Shown: piece after piece, positions 26,370 to 34,490 of the stretch
Layout of the letters: every line of letters begins with the position of its first letter
Position numbering within the stretch: the first letter of the stretch is position 1
From: Streptomyces finlayi
GTDB lineage: Bacteria > Actinomycetota > Actinomycetes > Streptomycetales > Streptomycetaceae
Reading direction: 5' to 3'
DNA: 64,000 nucleotides
Assembly: GCF_014216315.1 (NCBI RefSeq)
Contig: NZ_CP045702.1
Location: forward strand, 496,001 to 560,000
Notes under the pieces: model-generated
What the model was told of the DNA's origin: nothing
Seen by the model: only the letters and a program-made list of their open reading frames with translations
The model's database searches: none
Translations under genes and position numbers: made by a program

Positions 26370-26478
26370 CGGTCGTTCCCGTCCCCTGTTGACTGGTGTC
26401 TGGTTTCTGTTGCCTGGTGTCTGTCCCCTGGCCCCTGCTCGTCGGCCGCTGCTCCAGGAGTGCGCGCCTGAGTGCGGG

Positions 26479-26805
26479 TCAGTCCGCGACGATGCGCACC
26501 GCGCCCGGTGCGTACTCCCGCTGGCGCACGACGCGGAACCACCCCCTGGGCAGCGGTATCACCGCGTGTTCCTCGTGCACCACCCGTCCGCCTTCCGGCA
26601 GATGGAGCAGCATCGGGCCGAACGGTCCCGCCTCCCGCATCAGCCGGCCGGGCCCCACCACGGCATGCGCATGGCCCGTCACCTCGCCCAGTGCGAGCAC
26701 CAGCCGACCCCGCCCGTCCCGCAGTTCTCCCGGCGCCGCCACCAGGTGCGCGGGCACCGCCGACTCCTCCAACTCCACGATCAGCACATCGCCCTGCCGG
26801 TACAC
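26479..26805 (-). CDS. Small conserved protein of unknown function (partner of the DUF6745 gene)
   Basis: A 108-residue beta-rich protein starting YRQGDVLIVEL, with GEVTGHAHAVVGPGRLMRE, a GRVVHEEHAVIPLPRGWFRVV segment and REYAPG near the end. The spaced His residues (HAHAVV; VVHEEHAVI) suggest a cupin-like or metal-binding barrel, but this is only a guess. GTG 26805 is chosen because GGAG lies 6-8 nt upstream; the longer frame back to 26883 has no ribosome site. It reads in the same direction as the DUF6745 gene and divergent from the STM4015 operon. Confidence 0.7.
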   Translation of the reverse strand: MYRQGDVLIVELEESAVPAHLVAAPGELRDGRGRLVLALGEVTGHAHAVVGPGRLMREAGPFGPMLLHLPEGGRVVHEEHAVIPLPRGWFRVVRQREYAPGAVRIVAD

Positions 26806-26976
26806 AGACGTCTCCCCTCCGGACCGGCACCCCTGTGCCGGCCACGTGGAAAACGCTACGACGGGGGTCTGACAATCGAGCACCGAGACCCGTCAGCCGT
26901 CCCCGGTCGCGGGGTTGTCAGTGCGCCTTGATACACCTTGCGGACATCAGCCGCCCAGCGACAGGAGCTCTGGACC

Positions 26977-27927
26977 ATGTCCGATGTCGACCACCTGCAA
27001 GAGTTGTCCGGCCTTCCCGCCGTCGATTTCGAAGCCGGGACCGCTGTCGTCCGGCCGGCGGCCGGCGCCGCGGCCTGGCGCATCGGTGTCGAGCCGTACG
27101 AGGACGAGGACCGGACCTGGGAGGAAGAGTTCAACGCCTTCCTCGACGAGGTCGACCCGGCAGGGGTCCGCGCCCTGATCATCGGCCAGTGGGGCGAGTC
27201 CTACGACAAGGACTCCTCGTACCCGGTCGGTCTCGTCGTCGCGGCCGCCGACCGGCTGACCTCGCTGGAGGCGGTCTTCGTCGGGGACCTGGTGCAGGAG
27301 GAGGCGGAGATCTCGTGGATCGAGCAATCGGACGTCACCGCGCTGCTCACCGCTTTCCCTCGACTCGAGGTCCTCGGAGTGCGCGGTGGGACGGGGCTGC
27401 GGTTCCCGCCGGTCAAGCACGAGAGTCTGCGCGGCCTGATCATCGAGACCGGCGGTCTGCCCGTGGAGGTGATCCGCGGCGTGCAGGACAGCGAGCTGCC
27501 CGCCCTGGAGATGCTGGAACTGTGGCTGGGTGTGTCCGCGTACGGAGGCGATGCCACGGTGGCGGACCTCCAGCCCTTGCTGTCCGGCACCCGGTTCCCC
27601 GCGCTGCGCCATCTCGGTCTGCGCAACAGCGAGTTGCAGAACGAGATCGCGACGGCGATCGCCTCGGCCCCGGTCGTCGCCCAGCTCCGTACGCTGGATC
27701 TGTCCTCCGGCACGATGGGCGACGAGGGTGCTGCCGCGCTCCTCGAAGGTCAGCCGCTCACCCACCTCGACGCACTCGATCTGCATCACCACTTCCTCGG
27801 TGAGCCGATGGAACGCCGTGTCCGTGAGGCCCTGGAACCGCACGGGGTGCGGGTGGATCTGTCGGACCGCAACACCCCTTGGGACAACCGAGGTGCCGAG
27901 GGCCGCTACACCACCGTGGCGGAGTGA
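26977..27927 (+). CDS. STM4015-family leucine-rich-repeat protein
   Basis: A 316-residue LRR (RNI-like) protein. After an acidic N-terminal domain, repeats such as FPALRHLGLRNSELQNEIA and LRTLDLSSGTMGDEGAAALL occupy the C-terminal half, forming a probable protein-binding solenoid. The ATG at 26977 has AGGAG 9 nt upstream. A TTG at 26938 in the same frame would add 13 residues and is less likely. It is the first gene of a five-gene unit (STM4015-4014-4013-4012-4011 in Salmonella naming) with only 6 nt to the next gene. No enzymatic motif is visible. It may be a scaffold or the substrate-presenting partner of the radical SAM enzymes. Confidence 0.85.
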   Translation: MSDVDHLQELSGLPAVDFEAGTAVVRPAAGAAAWRIGVEPYEDEDRTWEEEFNAFLDEVDPAGVRALIIGQWGESYDKDSSYPVGLVVAAADRLTSLEAVFVGDLVQEEAEISWIEQSDVTALLTAFPRLEVLGVRGGTGLRFPPVKHESLRGLIIETGGLPVEVIRGVQDSELPALEMLELWLGVSAYGGDATVADLQPLLSGTRFPALRHLGLRNSELQNEIATAIASAPVVAQLRTLDLSSGTMGDEGAAALLEGQPLTHLDALDLHHHFLGEPMERRVREALEPHGVRVDLSDRNTPWDNRGAEGRYTTVAE

Positions 27928-27933
27928 TCTGAC

Positions 27934-29067
27934 ATGCGCAGCCGGGCGCCGCGCTTCGCGGTAGTGGGTATTCCGGGAAATCGCCGCGTCTCTCTGTTCC
28001 AGGACGCGGTGCGCGCCGCCGGGCTGCCGGAGGCACGGGTGATCTCCTGGCGCGCCGTGCTGCGTGGCGAGGCGGTCTTCCTGCCGGGGGAGTCCGTCCG
28101 GATCGACTCCCCCGGTGAGGACGCCGAGGTGGAGCGGCTGCTGCGTGGGGTCGACGATCCAACGAGGGTGGAGGGTTCCGCACGGTGGTATGCCGCGTTC
28201 ACCACCGCCGTACGGGACGTGGCCCGGGCCGCCGAGGTGGCCGGGGCCGTGCTGCTCGACGATCCCGGGGACATCGCGGTGCTGTTCGACAAGCGGCTGT
28301 GCCACGGCGTGCTGAGCGACGCCGCGGTGCCCGTACCGGCGTCGCCGACGTCCGGGCCACTGGCGCCCGCCGTGCGTGGCTGGAGCGATGTACGTGAGCT
28401 GATGCGGGGGCACGGCATGAAACGGGCCTTCGTGAAGCTCGCCCATGGTTCGTCCGCGTCCGGGGTGCTCGCGGTGGAGACCACCGGCGACGGCCGGGTG
28501 CGGGCGGCCACCTCGGTCGAGCGGGACTCGGCGGGACGCCTGTTCAACTCGCTGCGGGTGCGCCGCTGCACCACGGAGGCCGAGGTCGCCGCGGTCGTCG
28601 ACGCCCTCGCACCGGACGGGCTGCACATCGAGCGCTGGCTGCCGAAGGCTTCGCAGCACGGCCGGGCCGCCGACCTGCGGGTCGTCGTGGTGGCGGGCCG
28701 GGCGACACACGCGGTCGTACGGACCAGCCGCTCCCCCATGACCAACCTTCACCTCGGCGGCGAACGCGGCGACCTCGACGCGGTCAGAGCCGCTGTCGAG
28801 GCGGCCGGCGGCAGCTGGGCCGCTGCCCTCGCCGTCGGCGAGCGGGCCGCCGGCTGCTTCCCCGGCACGCTGTGCGTGGGCGTCGATCTGCTCCCCTCCA
28901 CCGGCTGGCGGCGCTTCGCCGTCTGCGAGGTCAACGCCTTCGGTGATCTGCTGCCCCGCCTGACCGGCCTGCCGGGCAGCGGCGCCGAGCACCAGGACAC
29001 CTATGCGGCGCAGGTCGCGGCCGTACCGAACCGAGCAAGGAACCACCGTGTCGACGCTGTCCACTGA
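27934..29067 (+). CDS. STM4014-family protein, ATP-grasp-like
   Basis: A 377-residue protein whose layout matches ATP-grasp ligases. It has an N-terminal Rossmann-like pre-domain (GIPGNRRVSLFQDAVRAAG), a nucleotide-binding Lys strand (KRAFVKLAHGSSASGVLAVE at ~170), the RVVVVAGRATHAVVRTS strand at ~255, and a metal-site segment CVGVDLL...FAVCEVNAFGDLLP at ~320-345. This resembles RimK/glutathione-synthetase-type enzymes, which form amide bonds. Lineage: named STM4014; ATP-grasp is my inference from motif order. It overlaps the STM4013 gene by 20 nt. Expected to be cytoplasmic. Confidence 0.8.
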   Translation: MRSRAPRFAVVGIPGNRRVSLFQDAVRAAGLPEARVISWRAVLRGEAVFLPGESVRIDSPGEDAEVERLLRGVDDPTRVEGSARWYAAFTTAVRDVARAAEVAGAVLLDDPGDIAVLFDKRLCHGVLSDAAVPVPASPTSGPLAPAVRGWSDVRELMRGHGMKRAFVKLAHGSSASGVLAVETTGDGRVRAATSVERDSAGRLFNSLRVRRCTTEAEVAAVVDALAPDGLHIERWLPKASQHGRAADLRVVVVAGRATHAVVRTSRSPMTNLHLGGERGDLDAVRAAVEAAGGSWAAALAVGERAAGCFPGTLCVGVDLLPSTGWRRFAVCEVNAFGDLLPRLTGLPGSGAEHQDTYAAQVAAVPNRARNHRVDAVH

Positions 29068-29914
29068 CCCCGCCCCGCCACGGCCGGGGGCCGAACCCGA
29101 TATGAGCCGGATCGTGGGCAGCCACGATCTGCTGTTCGTGACCCTGGACACCCTGCGTCACGATGTCGCGGCGGAACTGGCCGCGGCCGGGCGCATCCCG
29201 CACCTGGTCCGTCATCTGCCCGGTGGCGTGTGGGAGAAGCGGCATGCTCCGGGGAGCTTCACGTACGCCTCCCACCAGGCGATGTTCGCCGGGTTCCTCC
29301 CGACGCCGGAGGCGCCGGGCCCTCATCCACGGCTGTTCGCGGCGCGCTTCGCGGGCAGCGAAACCACGGCGGACGGCACCTTCGTCTTCGACACCCCCGA
29401 CCTGGTCTCCGGGCTCGCCGGTGCCGGCTACCGCACGGTGTGCATCGGTGGCGTCGGCTTCTTCAACAAGCGCGGGCCGCTGGGATCCGTCCTTCCGGAC
29501 CTGTTCCAGGAGAGCCACTGGGCGCCCGCCTTCGGTGTCGCCTCCCCCACCTCGTTCGAGGAGCAGGTGACCCACGCCGAGCAGGTGGTCGCCCAACTCC
29601 CCGAGGACCAAAGGCTGTTCCTCTTCGTGAACGTCGCCGCCCTGCACCAGCCCAACTGGTTCCACCGGGACGGTGCCACACCCGATGCGGGTGACTCACG
29701 GGAGACCCACGCCGCCGCGCTGGAGTACGTCGACCGGCACATCGGACGGCTCTTCGCCGCGGCGAGCAGCCGCCGCCGGTGCTTCGCCATCGTCTGCTCG
29801 GACCACGGCACGGCCTACGGCGACGACGGATACACCGGTCACCGCATCGGTCACGAAGCCGTCTGGACCGTGCCGTACGCCCATTTCTTCCTGGAGCCGG
29901 GAGCCACCCGATGA
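29048..29914 (+). CDS. STM4013/SEN3800-family hydrolase (alkaline-phosphatase superfamily)
   Basis: A 288-residue sulfatase/phosphatase-fold hydrolase. The N-terminal metal and nucleophile motif LLFVTLDTLRHDV has Asp then Thr, the pattern of alkaline-phosphatase-fold enzymes that do not use formylglycine. YASHQAMFAGFLP follows. The C-terminal metal site is IVCSDHGTAYGDDGYTGHRIGHE. There is no signal peptide, so it acts in the cytosol. GTG 29048 has AAGGA just upstream and overlaps STM4014. ATG 29102 is an alternative. The stop overlaps the STM4012 start by 4 nt. Confidence 0.85.
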   Translation: MSTLSTDPAPPRPGAEPDMSRIVGSHDLLFVTLDTLRHDVAAELAAAGRIPHLVRHLPGGVWEKRHAPGSFTYASHQAMFAGFLPTPEAPGPHPRLFAARFAGSETTADGTFVFDTPDLVSGLAGAGYRTVCIGGVGFFNKRGPLGSVLPDLFQESHWAPAFGVASPTSFEEQVTHAEQVVAQLPEDQRLFLFVNVAALHQPNWFHRDGATPDAGDSRETHAAALEYVDRHIGRLFAAASSRRRCFAIVCSDHGTAYGDDGYTGHRIGHEAVWTVPYAHFFLEPGATR

Positions 29915-31311
29915 CCACCAGCACCGCCGCCACCGCCACTGCCGCCGCCCCACCGGCCACCAGGCCGTACCAGAGCTACGTCTACGCCTACCCGCACAAG
30001 ACCGCGTACCGCCCGCTCGAAGAGCACCCCGCCGGACGGCGCCCGCTGAGCGAGTTGTGGGCAGCGGAGCGCAAGGACGCGCTCTCCCTGTACATCCACA
30101 TTCCGTTCTGCGAGGTCCGCTGCGGCTTCTGCAATCTGTTCACGCGGATCGGCGCGCCAAAGGAGCTGACGACGCGCTATCTCGACGCGCTGGACCGTCA
30201 GGCGACCACGGTTCGTGACGCGCTGGGCGACGTGGACCCGGTGCGTTTCGCCGCCGCCGCGTTCGGCGGCGGCACGCCCACCTTCCTGACGGCGGCCGAG
30301 CTGGAACGGCTCTGCGACATCGCGGAGAAGCGGATGGGAGCCGACCTCCGGTCCGTCCCGCTGTCCGTGGAAACCTCGCCCTCCACGGCCACGGCGGACC
30401 GGCTGGCCGTCCTCGCCGAGCGGGGGGCGACGCGTGTGAGCATCGGTGTGCAGAGCTTCGTGGACGCGGAGGCCCGTGCCGCGGTCCGCCCGCAACGCCG
30501 GGCCGATGTGGAAGGGGCCCTGGGCCGCATCCGCGATGCCGGTATCCCGGTGCTCAACATCGATCTCATCTACGGCATCGACGGCCAGACCGAGGTCACC
30601 TGGCGCGCTTCCCTGGACGCGGCGCTCGCCTGGCGCCCCGAGGAGCTGTATCTCTACCCGCTGTACGTGCGCCCGCTGACGGGGCTCGGCCGTCTGGGCG
30701 CCGCGACACCGCCCGGGGCGCAGGCCGCGGCGGACGCGGCCTGGGACGACCAGCGGCTGCGGCTCTACCGCGCCGGCCGCGACCATCTCCTCGCCGAGGG
30801 CTACGAGCAGGTGTCGATGCGGATGTTCCGCCGTACCGGCGCCCCGCACGAGGGTCCGGACGACTACGCCTGCCAGACGGACGGGATGATCGGCCTCGGC
30901 TGCGGCGCCCGTTCGTACACCTCGTTCCTCCACTACTCCTTCGACTACGCCGTGGAGATGCGGGAGATCCGGGGCATCATCGACGCCTTCACCACTGCGG
31001 AGGACTTCTCCCGGGCGGAGGTGGGGCGGTACGTCGACGACGGCGAGGCGCGCAGGCGCCATCTGCTGCAGTCCCTGCTCCAGGCGGAGGGTCTGCGGTG
31101 TGCGGAGTACCGGGCGCGGTTCGGGACGGACCCGTACGAGGACTTCCCCTCCGAGCTCCACCGCTTCGCGGCGCGCGGCTGGCTGGCCGGGGCGGGGAAC
31201 GACGGCCTCCTCCGCCTCTCCCCGGAAGGTCTGGCGCACTCCGACGCGCTGGGACCGGAGCTGTTCTCCCCCGCTGTACGGGCCGCGATGGCCGCGTACG
31301 AAGTGAAGTGA
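29911..31311 (+). CDS. STM4012-family radical SAM protein (HemN/HemW-like)
   Basis: A 466-residue radical SAM enzyme. The 4Fe-4S/SAM motif is CEVRCGFCNLF at ~66-76 (Cx3Cx2C) in a HemN-like context (LSLYIHIPFCEVRCGFC). FGGGTPTFLTAAELERL and SVETSPST follow, then IGVQSF and NIDLIYGIDGQTE. The C-terminal domain is HemN-like with a winged helix. The resemblance is to coproporphyrinogen dehydrogenase and HemW, but the STM4012 group is separate and its substrate unknown. It overlaps STM4013 by 4 nt, so stoichiometric coupling is likely. Confidence 0.9.
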   Translation: MTTSTAATATAAAPPATRPYQSYVYAYPHKTAYRPLEEHPAGRRPLSELWAAERKDALSLYIHIPFCEVRCGFCNLFTRIGAPKELTTRYLDALDRQATTVRDALGDVDPVRFAAAAFGGGTPTFLTAAELERLCDIAEKRMGADLRSVPLSVETSPSTATADRLAVLAERGATRVSIGVQSFVDAEARAAVRPQRRADVEGALGRIRDAGIPVLNIDLIYGIDGQTEVTWRASLDAALAWRPEELYLYPLYVRPLTGLGRLGAATPPGAQAAADAAWDDQRLRLYRAGRDHLLAEGYEQVSMRMFRRTGAPHEGPDDYACQTDGMIGLGCGARSYTSFLHYSFDYAVEMREIRGIIDAFTTAEDFSRAEVGRYVDDGEARRRHLLQSLLQAEGLRCAEYRARFGTDPYEDFPSELHRFAARGWLAGAGNDGLLRLSPEGLAHSDALGPELFSPAVRAAMAAYEVK

Positions 31312-31319
31312 GCCCCTCC

Positions 31320-32189
31320 ATGGACCTGACTGTTCTCTACCGGGGCCCCCTGGCTTCGTGCGACTACGCCTGCCCGTACTGCCCGTTCGCCAAGCGGCGC
31401 GACACTCCCGCGCAACTGCGCGCCGACCGCGCGGCCCTGGAGCGCTTCACCGCGTGGGCGGCGGCCCGGACGGGCGACCGGCTCTCGGTGCTCTTCACGC
31501 CGTGGGGCGAGGGGCTGGTCCGGTCCTGGTACCGCAGTGCTCTGGTCGAGCTCTCGCGGCTGCCGCACATCGGCCGGGTCGCCATCCAGACCAACCTCAG
31601 CTGCCGTACCGGCTGGCTGGCGGACGCCGACCTCGACAAGGCCGCGCTGTGGTGCACGTACCACCCGGGCCAGACCCCGTACGAGCGGTTCCTCGGCAAG
31701 TGCCGTGAGCTGGCGGAGCTCGGAGTCCGTCACAGCGTCGGCATCGTCGGGCTCGACAGCCATCTCGACGAGGCGCGGCGGCTGCGAGCCGCGCTTCCCG
31801 ACGAGGTCTACCTCTGGGTCAATGCCGCCGAGGGCCACCTGTACACGGACGAGGAGGCGGACCGCTGGACGGCCCTGGACCCCCTGTTCCCCTACAGCCG
31901 GCACCCCCACACCTCGGCCGGGCTCCCCTGCCGGACCGGTGAGTCGGTCATCTCGGTGGACGGCGACGGCACGGTGCGACGGTGTCATTTCGTCCGTGCC
32001 GAGCTCGGCAACCTCTACGACGGCAGTTACCGCCGGTCCCTGGGCCCGCGCGGCTGTCCCCTCGCCGTCTGCGACTGCCACATCGGCTATGTGCACCTGG
32101 AGACGCTGCCGTTGTACGACGTCTTCGCGGGCGGTGTGCTGGAGCGGATACCGTCCCGGCGCACCCTCCCCCTTCCCGAGCTGTCCTAG
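31320..32189 (+). CDS. STM4011-family radical SAM protein
   Basis: A 289-residue radical SAM enzyme. CDYACPYCPFAKR near residue 14 is the Cx3Cx2C cluster motif. NLSCRTGWLAD and KAALWCTYHPGQTPYERFL follow. A C-terminal cysteine set (LPCRTGE; RRCHFV; CPLAVCDCHIGYVH) probably binds an auxiliary cluster. The family start MDLTVLYRGPL favours ATG 31320; in-frame GTG 31308, which overlaps the STM4012 stop, is possible. Its TAG stop lies inside the left arm of the foldback element at 32186-32351. Last gene of the operon. Confidence 0.88.
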   Translation: MDLTVLYRGPLASCDYACPYCPFAKRRDTPAQLRADRAALERFTAWAAARTGDRLSVLFTPWGEGLVRSWYRSALVELSRLPHIGRVAIQTNLSCRTGWLADADLDKAALWCTYHPGQTPYERFLGKCRELAELGVRHSVGIVGLDSHLDEARRLRAALPDEVYLWVNAAEGHLYTDEEADRWTALDPLFPYSRHPHTSAGLPCRTGESVISVDGDGTVRRCHFVRAELGNLYDGSYRRSLGPRGCPLAVCDCHIGYVHLETLPLYDVFAGGVLERIPSRRTLPLPELS

Positions 32190-32351
32190 GTCCTGTCTGG
32201 AGTTCCAGCGCGGGAGAAGGAGCGGCGTCCGGTGCCGTCGAATCCAAGGCGGAGGAGGGAGCGATGGCGGAGCCCTCGCGACTGACGACAACGCCGGAGG
32301 CGGCGGTGCCGGACGCCGCGACGCCGCGGGGGAACTCCAGACAGGACCTAG
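32186..32351. mobile_element. MITE-like foldback element with 21-bp perfect terminal inverted repeats in CTAG
   Basis: The arms 32186-32206 (CTAGGTCCTGTCTGGAG...) and 32331-32351 (...CTCCAGACAGGACCTAG) are perfect inverted copies over 21 bp. A second imperfect inverted pair, 32224-32240 with 32301-32317, extends the fold. CTAG at each end gives the TAG stop of the upstream radical SAM gene and, on the other strand, the TAG stop of the SGNH gene. This fits insertion into one CTAG with duplication of TA or CTAG, a preference known for IS630-family elements. It carries no transposase and is 166 bp. Confidence 0.7.
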
Positions 32352-33202
32352 AGCGGCAGCAGGTCCGGGCGCTTGGCCTCGACGTGGTCCCCGGAGGACT
32401 CGCCGCGCAGCCGGCGCCCGATCCAGGGCACCAGGTACTCGCGGGCCCATTGGATGTCGTCGCGCCGGTCGTCGAACGGGCGGCGCAGCGCCTGCGGCGG
32501 CCACGACTGGCCGGGGTCGGCCGGCACGTCGATGCCGAGGACCTGGGCGGCGCGGAGCGCGACCCTGGTGTGCCCCTCCGGCGACAGGTGCAGCCGGTCG
32601 TTGTCCCAGGCCCGGCGGTCCTGCACGGACCGCAGCGACCACAGGTCCAGGACCGGGCAGTCGTAGCGGTCGGCGATGGAGCGTACATGGGCGGTGTAGG
32701 TGGCGATCTTGCCCCGCAGGTGACGCAGGACCGGCATGTGGCGGGGGTCGAAGCCGGTGGTGATCATGACGGTGCCGACCCCGTCGGCCAGTTCGGCGAC
32801 GGCGCGCTCGAAACGCTCGGCCACGTCGTCGGGGTCACTGCCCGGCCGCAGGATGTCGTTCCCGCCCGCGCAGAAGCTCACGAGGTCGGGAGCCAGTTCC
32901 TTGGCCCGCGGGACCTGTTCCGCGACGATCTGGTCGAGGAGCCGCCCGCGTACGGCGAGGTTGGCGTACCGGAAGTTGCCGTGCCGTGAGGCGGTGAGGC
33001 CGCTCCCCTCGTAGGGGGCCGGGAGCTGATCCGCCAGCAGCACCGCGAAACGGTCCGCCCAGCCGACGAAGGTCCCGTCGGGTCCGGGGTCGCCGACGCC
33101 CTCGGTGAAGCTGTCGCCGATCGCCGCGTACGACCCTATGACGCTCTTGACGCCGATGACGTTCTGGAGACCGCGCTGACTGAGTTTCGAATCGTCTGCC
33201 AC
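32348..33202 (-). CDS. SGNH/GDSL hydrolase
   Basis: A 284-residue esterase/lipase-type hydrolase without a signal peptide. Block I is YAAIGDSFTEG at ~27 (nucleophilic Ser), block III is FCAGGNDIL, and block V is DRLHLSPEGH with the catalytic Asp and His. The C-terminal ~50 residues (WAREYLVPWIGRRLRG) are typical of the actinomycete subgroup. The TAG stop is made by the right arm of the foldback element, so the last codon borders the insertion. It is convergent with the STM401x operon. Substrate is unknown. Confidence 0.9.
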   Translation of the reverse strand: MADDSKLSQRGLQNVIGVKSVIGSYAAIGDSFTEGVGDPGPDGTFVGWADRFAVLLADQLPAPYEGSGLTASRHGNFRYANLAVRGRLLDQIVAEQVPRAKELAPDLVSFCAGGNDILRPGSDPDDVAERFERAVAELADGVGTVMITTGFDPRHMPVLRHLRGKIATYTAHVRSIADRYDCPVLDLWSLRSVQDRRAWDNDRLHLSPEGHTRVALRAAQVLGIDVPADPGQSWPPQALRRPFDDRRDDIQWAREYLVPWIGRRLRGESSGDHVEAKRPDLLPL

Positions 33203-33336
33203 AAGGTCGTATCCTGCACCCGCGAATGTGACCTACGCGACCGTAATAATGGGTTGACGGGTGGTGAGATAAACCACCCGGTCAGTTCTTGGTAAAGCCG
33301 GAATAAGTAGCGGTCGCCGCACTGCCCTGAGGACAC

Positions 33337-33374
33337 GAGGAAGGGCGGTGCGCCGCCGCGCACCGCCCTTCCTC
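33337..33374. terminator. Terminator of the M23 peptidase gene
   Basis: A perfect 16-bp stem (GAGGAAGGGCGGTGCG, 33337-33352, pairing with 33359-33374) with a 6-nt loop, 14 nt beyond the peptidase stop. Confidence 0.85.
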
Positions 33375-33387
33375 ACTGCTGCTCGTC

Positions 33388-34344
33388 TCAGAGGGAGACG
33401 CCGTGCTGACGCAGGTACGAGACCGGGTCGACGTCCGAGCCGTAGCTCGGGCCGGTGCGGACCTCGAAGTGGAGGTGCGGGCCGCTGGAGTTGCCGGTGG
33501 AACCGGAGAGGCCGATCTGCTGACCGCCGGTCACCGTGTCGCCGGCCGAGACGCTGAGCGAGGTCTGGTGGGCGTACTGGGAGTACATGCCGTCCTCGTG
33601 CTTGATGACGACCTCGTTGCCGTACGAACCGCTCCAGCCGGCCGAGACCACGGTGCCGGGGCCTATGGCCCGGACACTGGTGCCGGAGGCGGCCTGGAAG
33701 TCGGCACCGGTGTGGTAACCACTGGACCACATGGAGCCGGAGGCGCGGTACGGCGTGGTGACGGTGGCGTTGGCCACGGGGGCCGCCCAGCCGGAGCTGT
33801 TGCCCTCCGAGGCGCCGGTGTCCGCCGGTGCGGCGGTCTCCACGGACGAGGAGGCCGAGTCGGAGGCCGTGTCCGCCTTGGGAGCGATGGCCTCGGGTGC
33901 GGCGCTCGCGGGGGCTGCGGCCTTCGGCGCGGTGGCCCTGGGAGCGACGGCCTTCGAAGGAGCGGCCTCGGCCGAGCCGGATGCCTTTGCGCCCAGCGTG
34001 AGTTCGGTGCCGGGGAAGATCAGGCTCGGGTCCTTGCCGACGACCTCACGGTTGTCCTTGTACAGCTTCTGCCAGCCGCCCTTGATCTTCTGCTCGGCGG
34101 CGATCTTCGACAGATAGTCGCCGGAAACCACGGAGTAGGTCTTCGGGGCGGTCTTGGACACGACGACGGGCGCGGTGTGCGCCGCGGCGACCGAGGCGGC
34201 GGCGGGCGCGGCCTGCTCGGCGGCGCTCGCGCCGGTGGCGCCGATCAGCGGGAGCGCGAGGACGGCTCCGCCGGTCCCCGCGGCGAAGATGCCACGGGCT
34301 ATCGAGCCGGACTTCGTACGACGGTGCTTACCCTTTGCGGGCAT
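33388..34344 (-). CDS. Secreted LysM-M23 peptidase (putative cell-wall hydrolase)
   Basis: A 318-residue exported endopeptidase that probably cuts peptidoglycan cross-links. A basic N-terminus and hydrophobic stretch (GIFAAGTGGAVLALPLIGATGASA) form the signal peptide, cut after ASA. A LysM domain lies at ~68-113 (TYSVVSGDYLSKIAAEQKI ... FPGTELTL). An Ala/Pro/Ser-rich linker follows, then the M23 (LytM) domain from ~205 with zinc/catalytic motifs YHTGADFQAASG and PHLHFEVRTG. Expression is probably controlled by the c-di-AMP riboswitch in its leader. ATG 34344 has AGAGG upstream. Confidence 0.94.
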   Translation of the reverse strand: MPAKGKHRRTKSGSIARGIFAAGTGGAVLALPLIGATGASAAEQAAPAAASVAAAHTAPVVVSKTAPKTYSVVSGDYLSKIAAEQKIKGGWQKLYKDNREVVGKDPSLIFPGTELTLGAKASGSAEAAPSKAVAPRATAPKAAAPASAAPEAIAPKADTASDSASSSVETAAPADTGASEGNSSGWAAPVANATVTTPYRASGSMWSSGYHTGADFQAASGTSVRAIGPGTVVSAGWSGSYGNEVVIKHEDGMYSQYAHQTSLSVSAGDTVTGGQQIGLSGSTGNSSGPHLHFEVRTGPSYGSDVDPVSYLRQHGVSL

Positions 34345-34360
34345 GGGGCATTCCTCTCCG

Positions 34361-34490
34361 GCGCCTACGAGGTGAGCTGTCGGGTTCGGGCTGGAGATGC
34401 CCGGTCGCGCTGGCGCGACTTCACCCCGAGTCGTTCCGGAATTCTCCGGACCGGCGGCTTACCTGGGTCCCCCGCTCCTGCCACACGTGA
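34361..34490 (-). promoter_or_regulatory. ydaO-type cyclic di-AMP riboswitch
   Basis: On the minus strand this leader holds hallmark ydaO/yuaA blocks: GGGGGACCCAGGTAAGCC (near 34476-34458), CGGGGTGAAGTCGC, and CCGAACCCGACAGCTCACC followed by TCGTAGGCG (ending near 34362). These invariant strings and their order match the c-di-AMP aptamer known upstream of Streptomyces cell-wall hydrolases. It lies 17 nt before the M23 start, so c-di-AMP would reduce expression by affecting termination or translation. Exact outer boundaries are approximate. Confidence 0.88.

Noticed and set aside
26388..26423. Two 15-mers GTTGMCTGGTGTCTG with period 21
   Set aside because: Only two copies with one mismatch, in a short intergenic gap; no feature attached.
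33258..33280. Hairpin CGGGTGGT/ACCACCCG upstream of the SGNH gene
   Set aside because: Only 8 bp, with no gene ending there to be terminated. It may be a regulatory dyad but cannot be supported.
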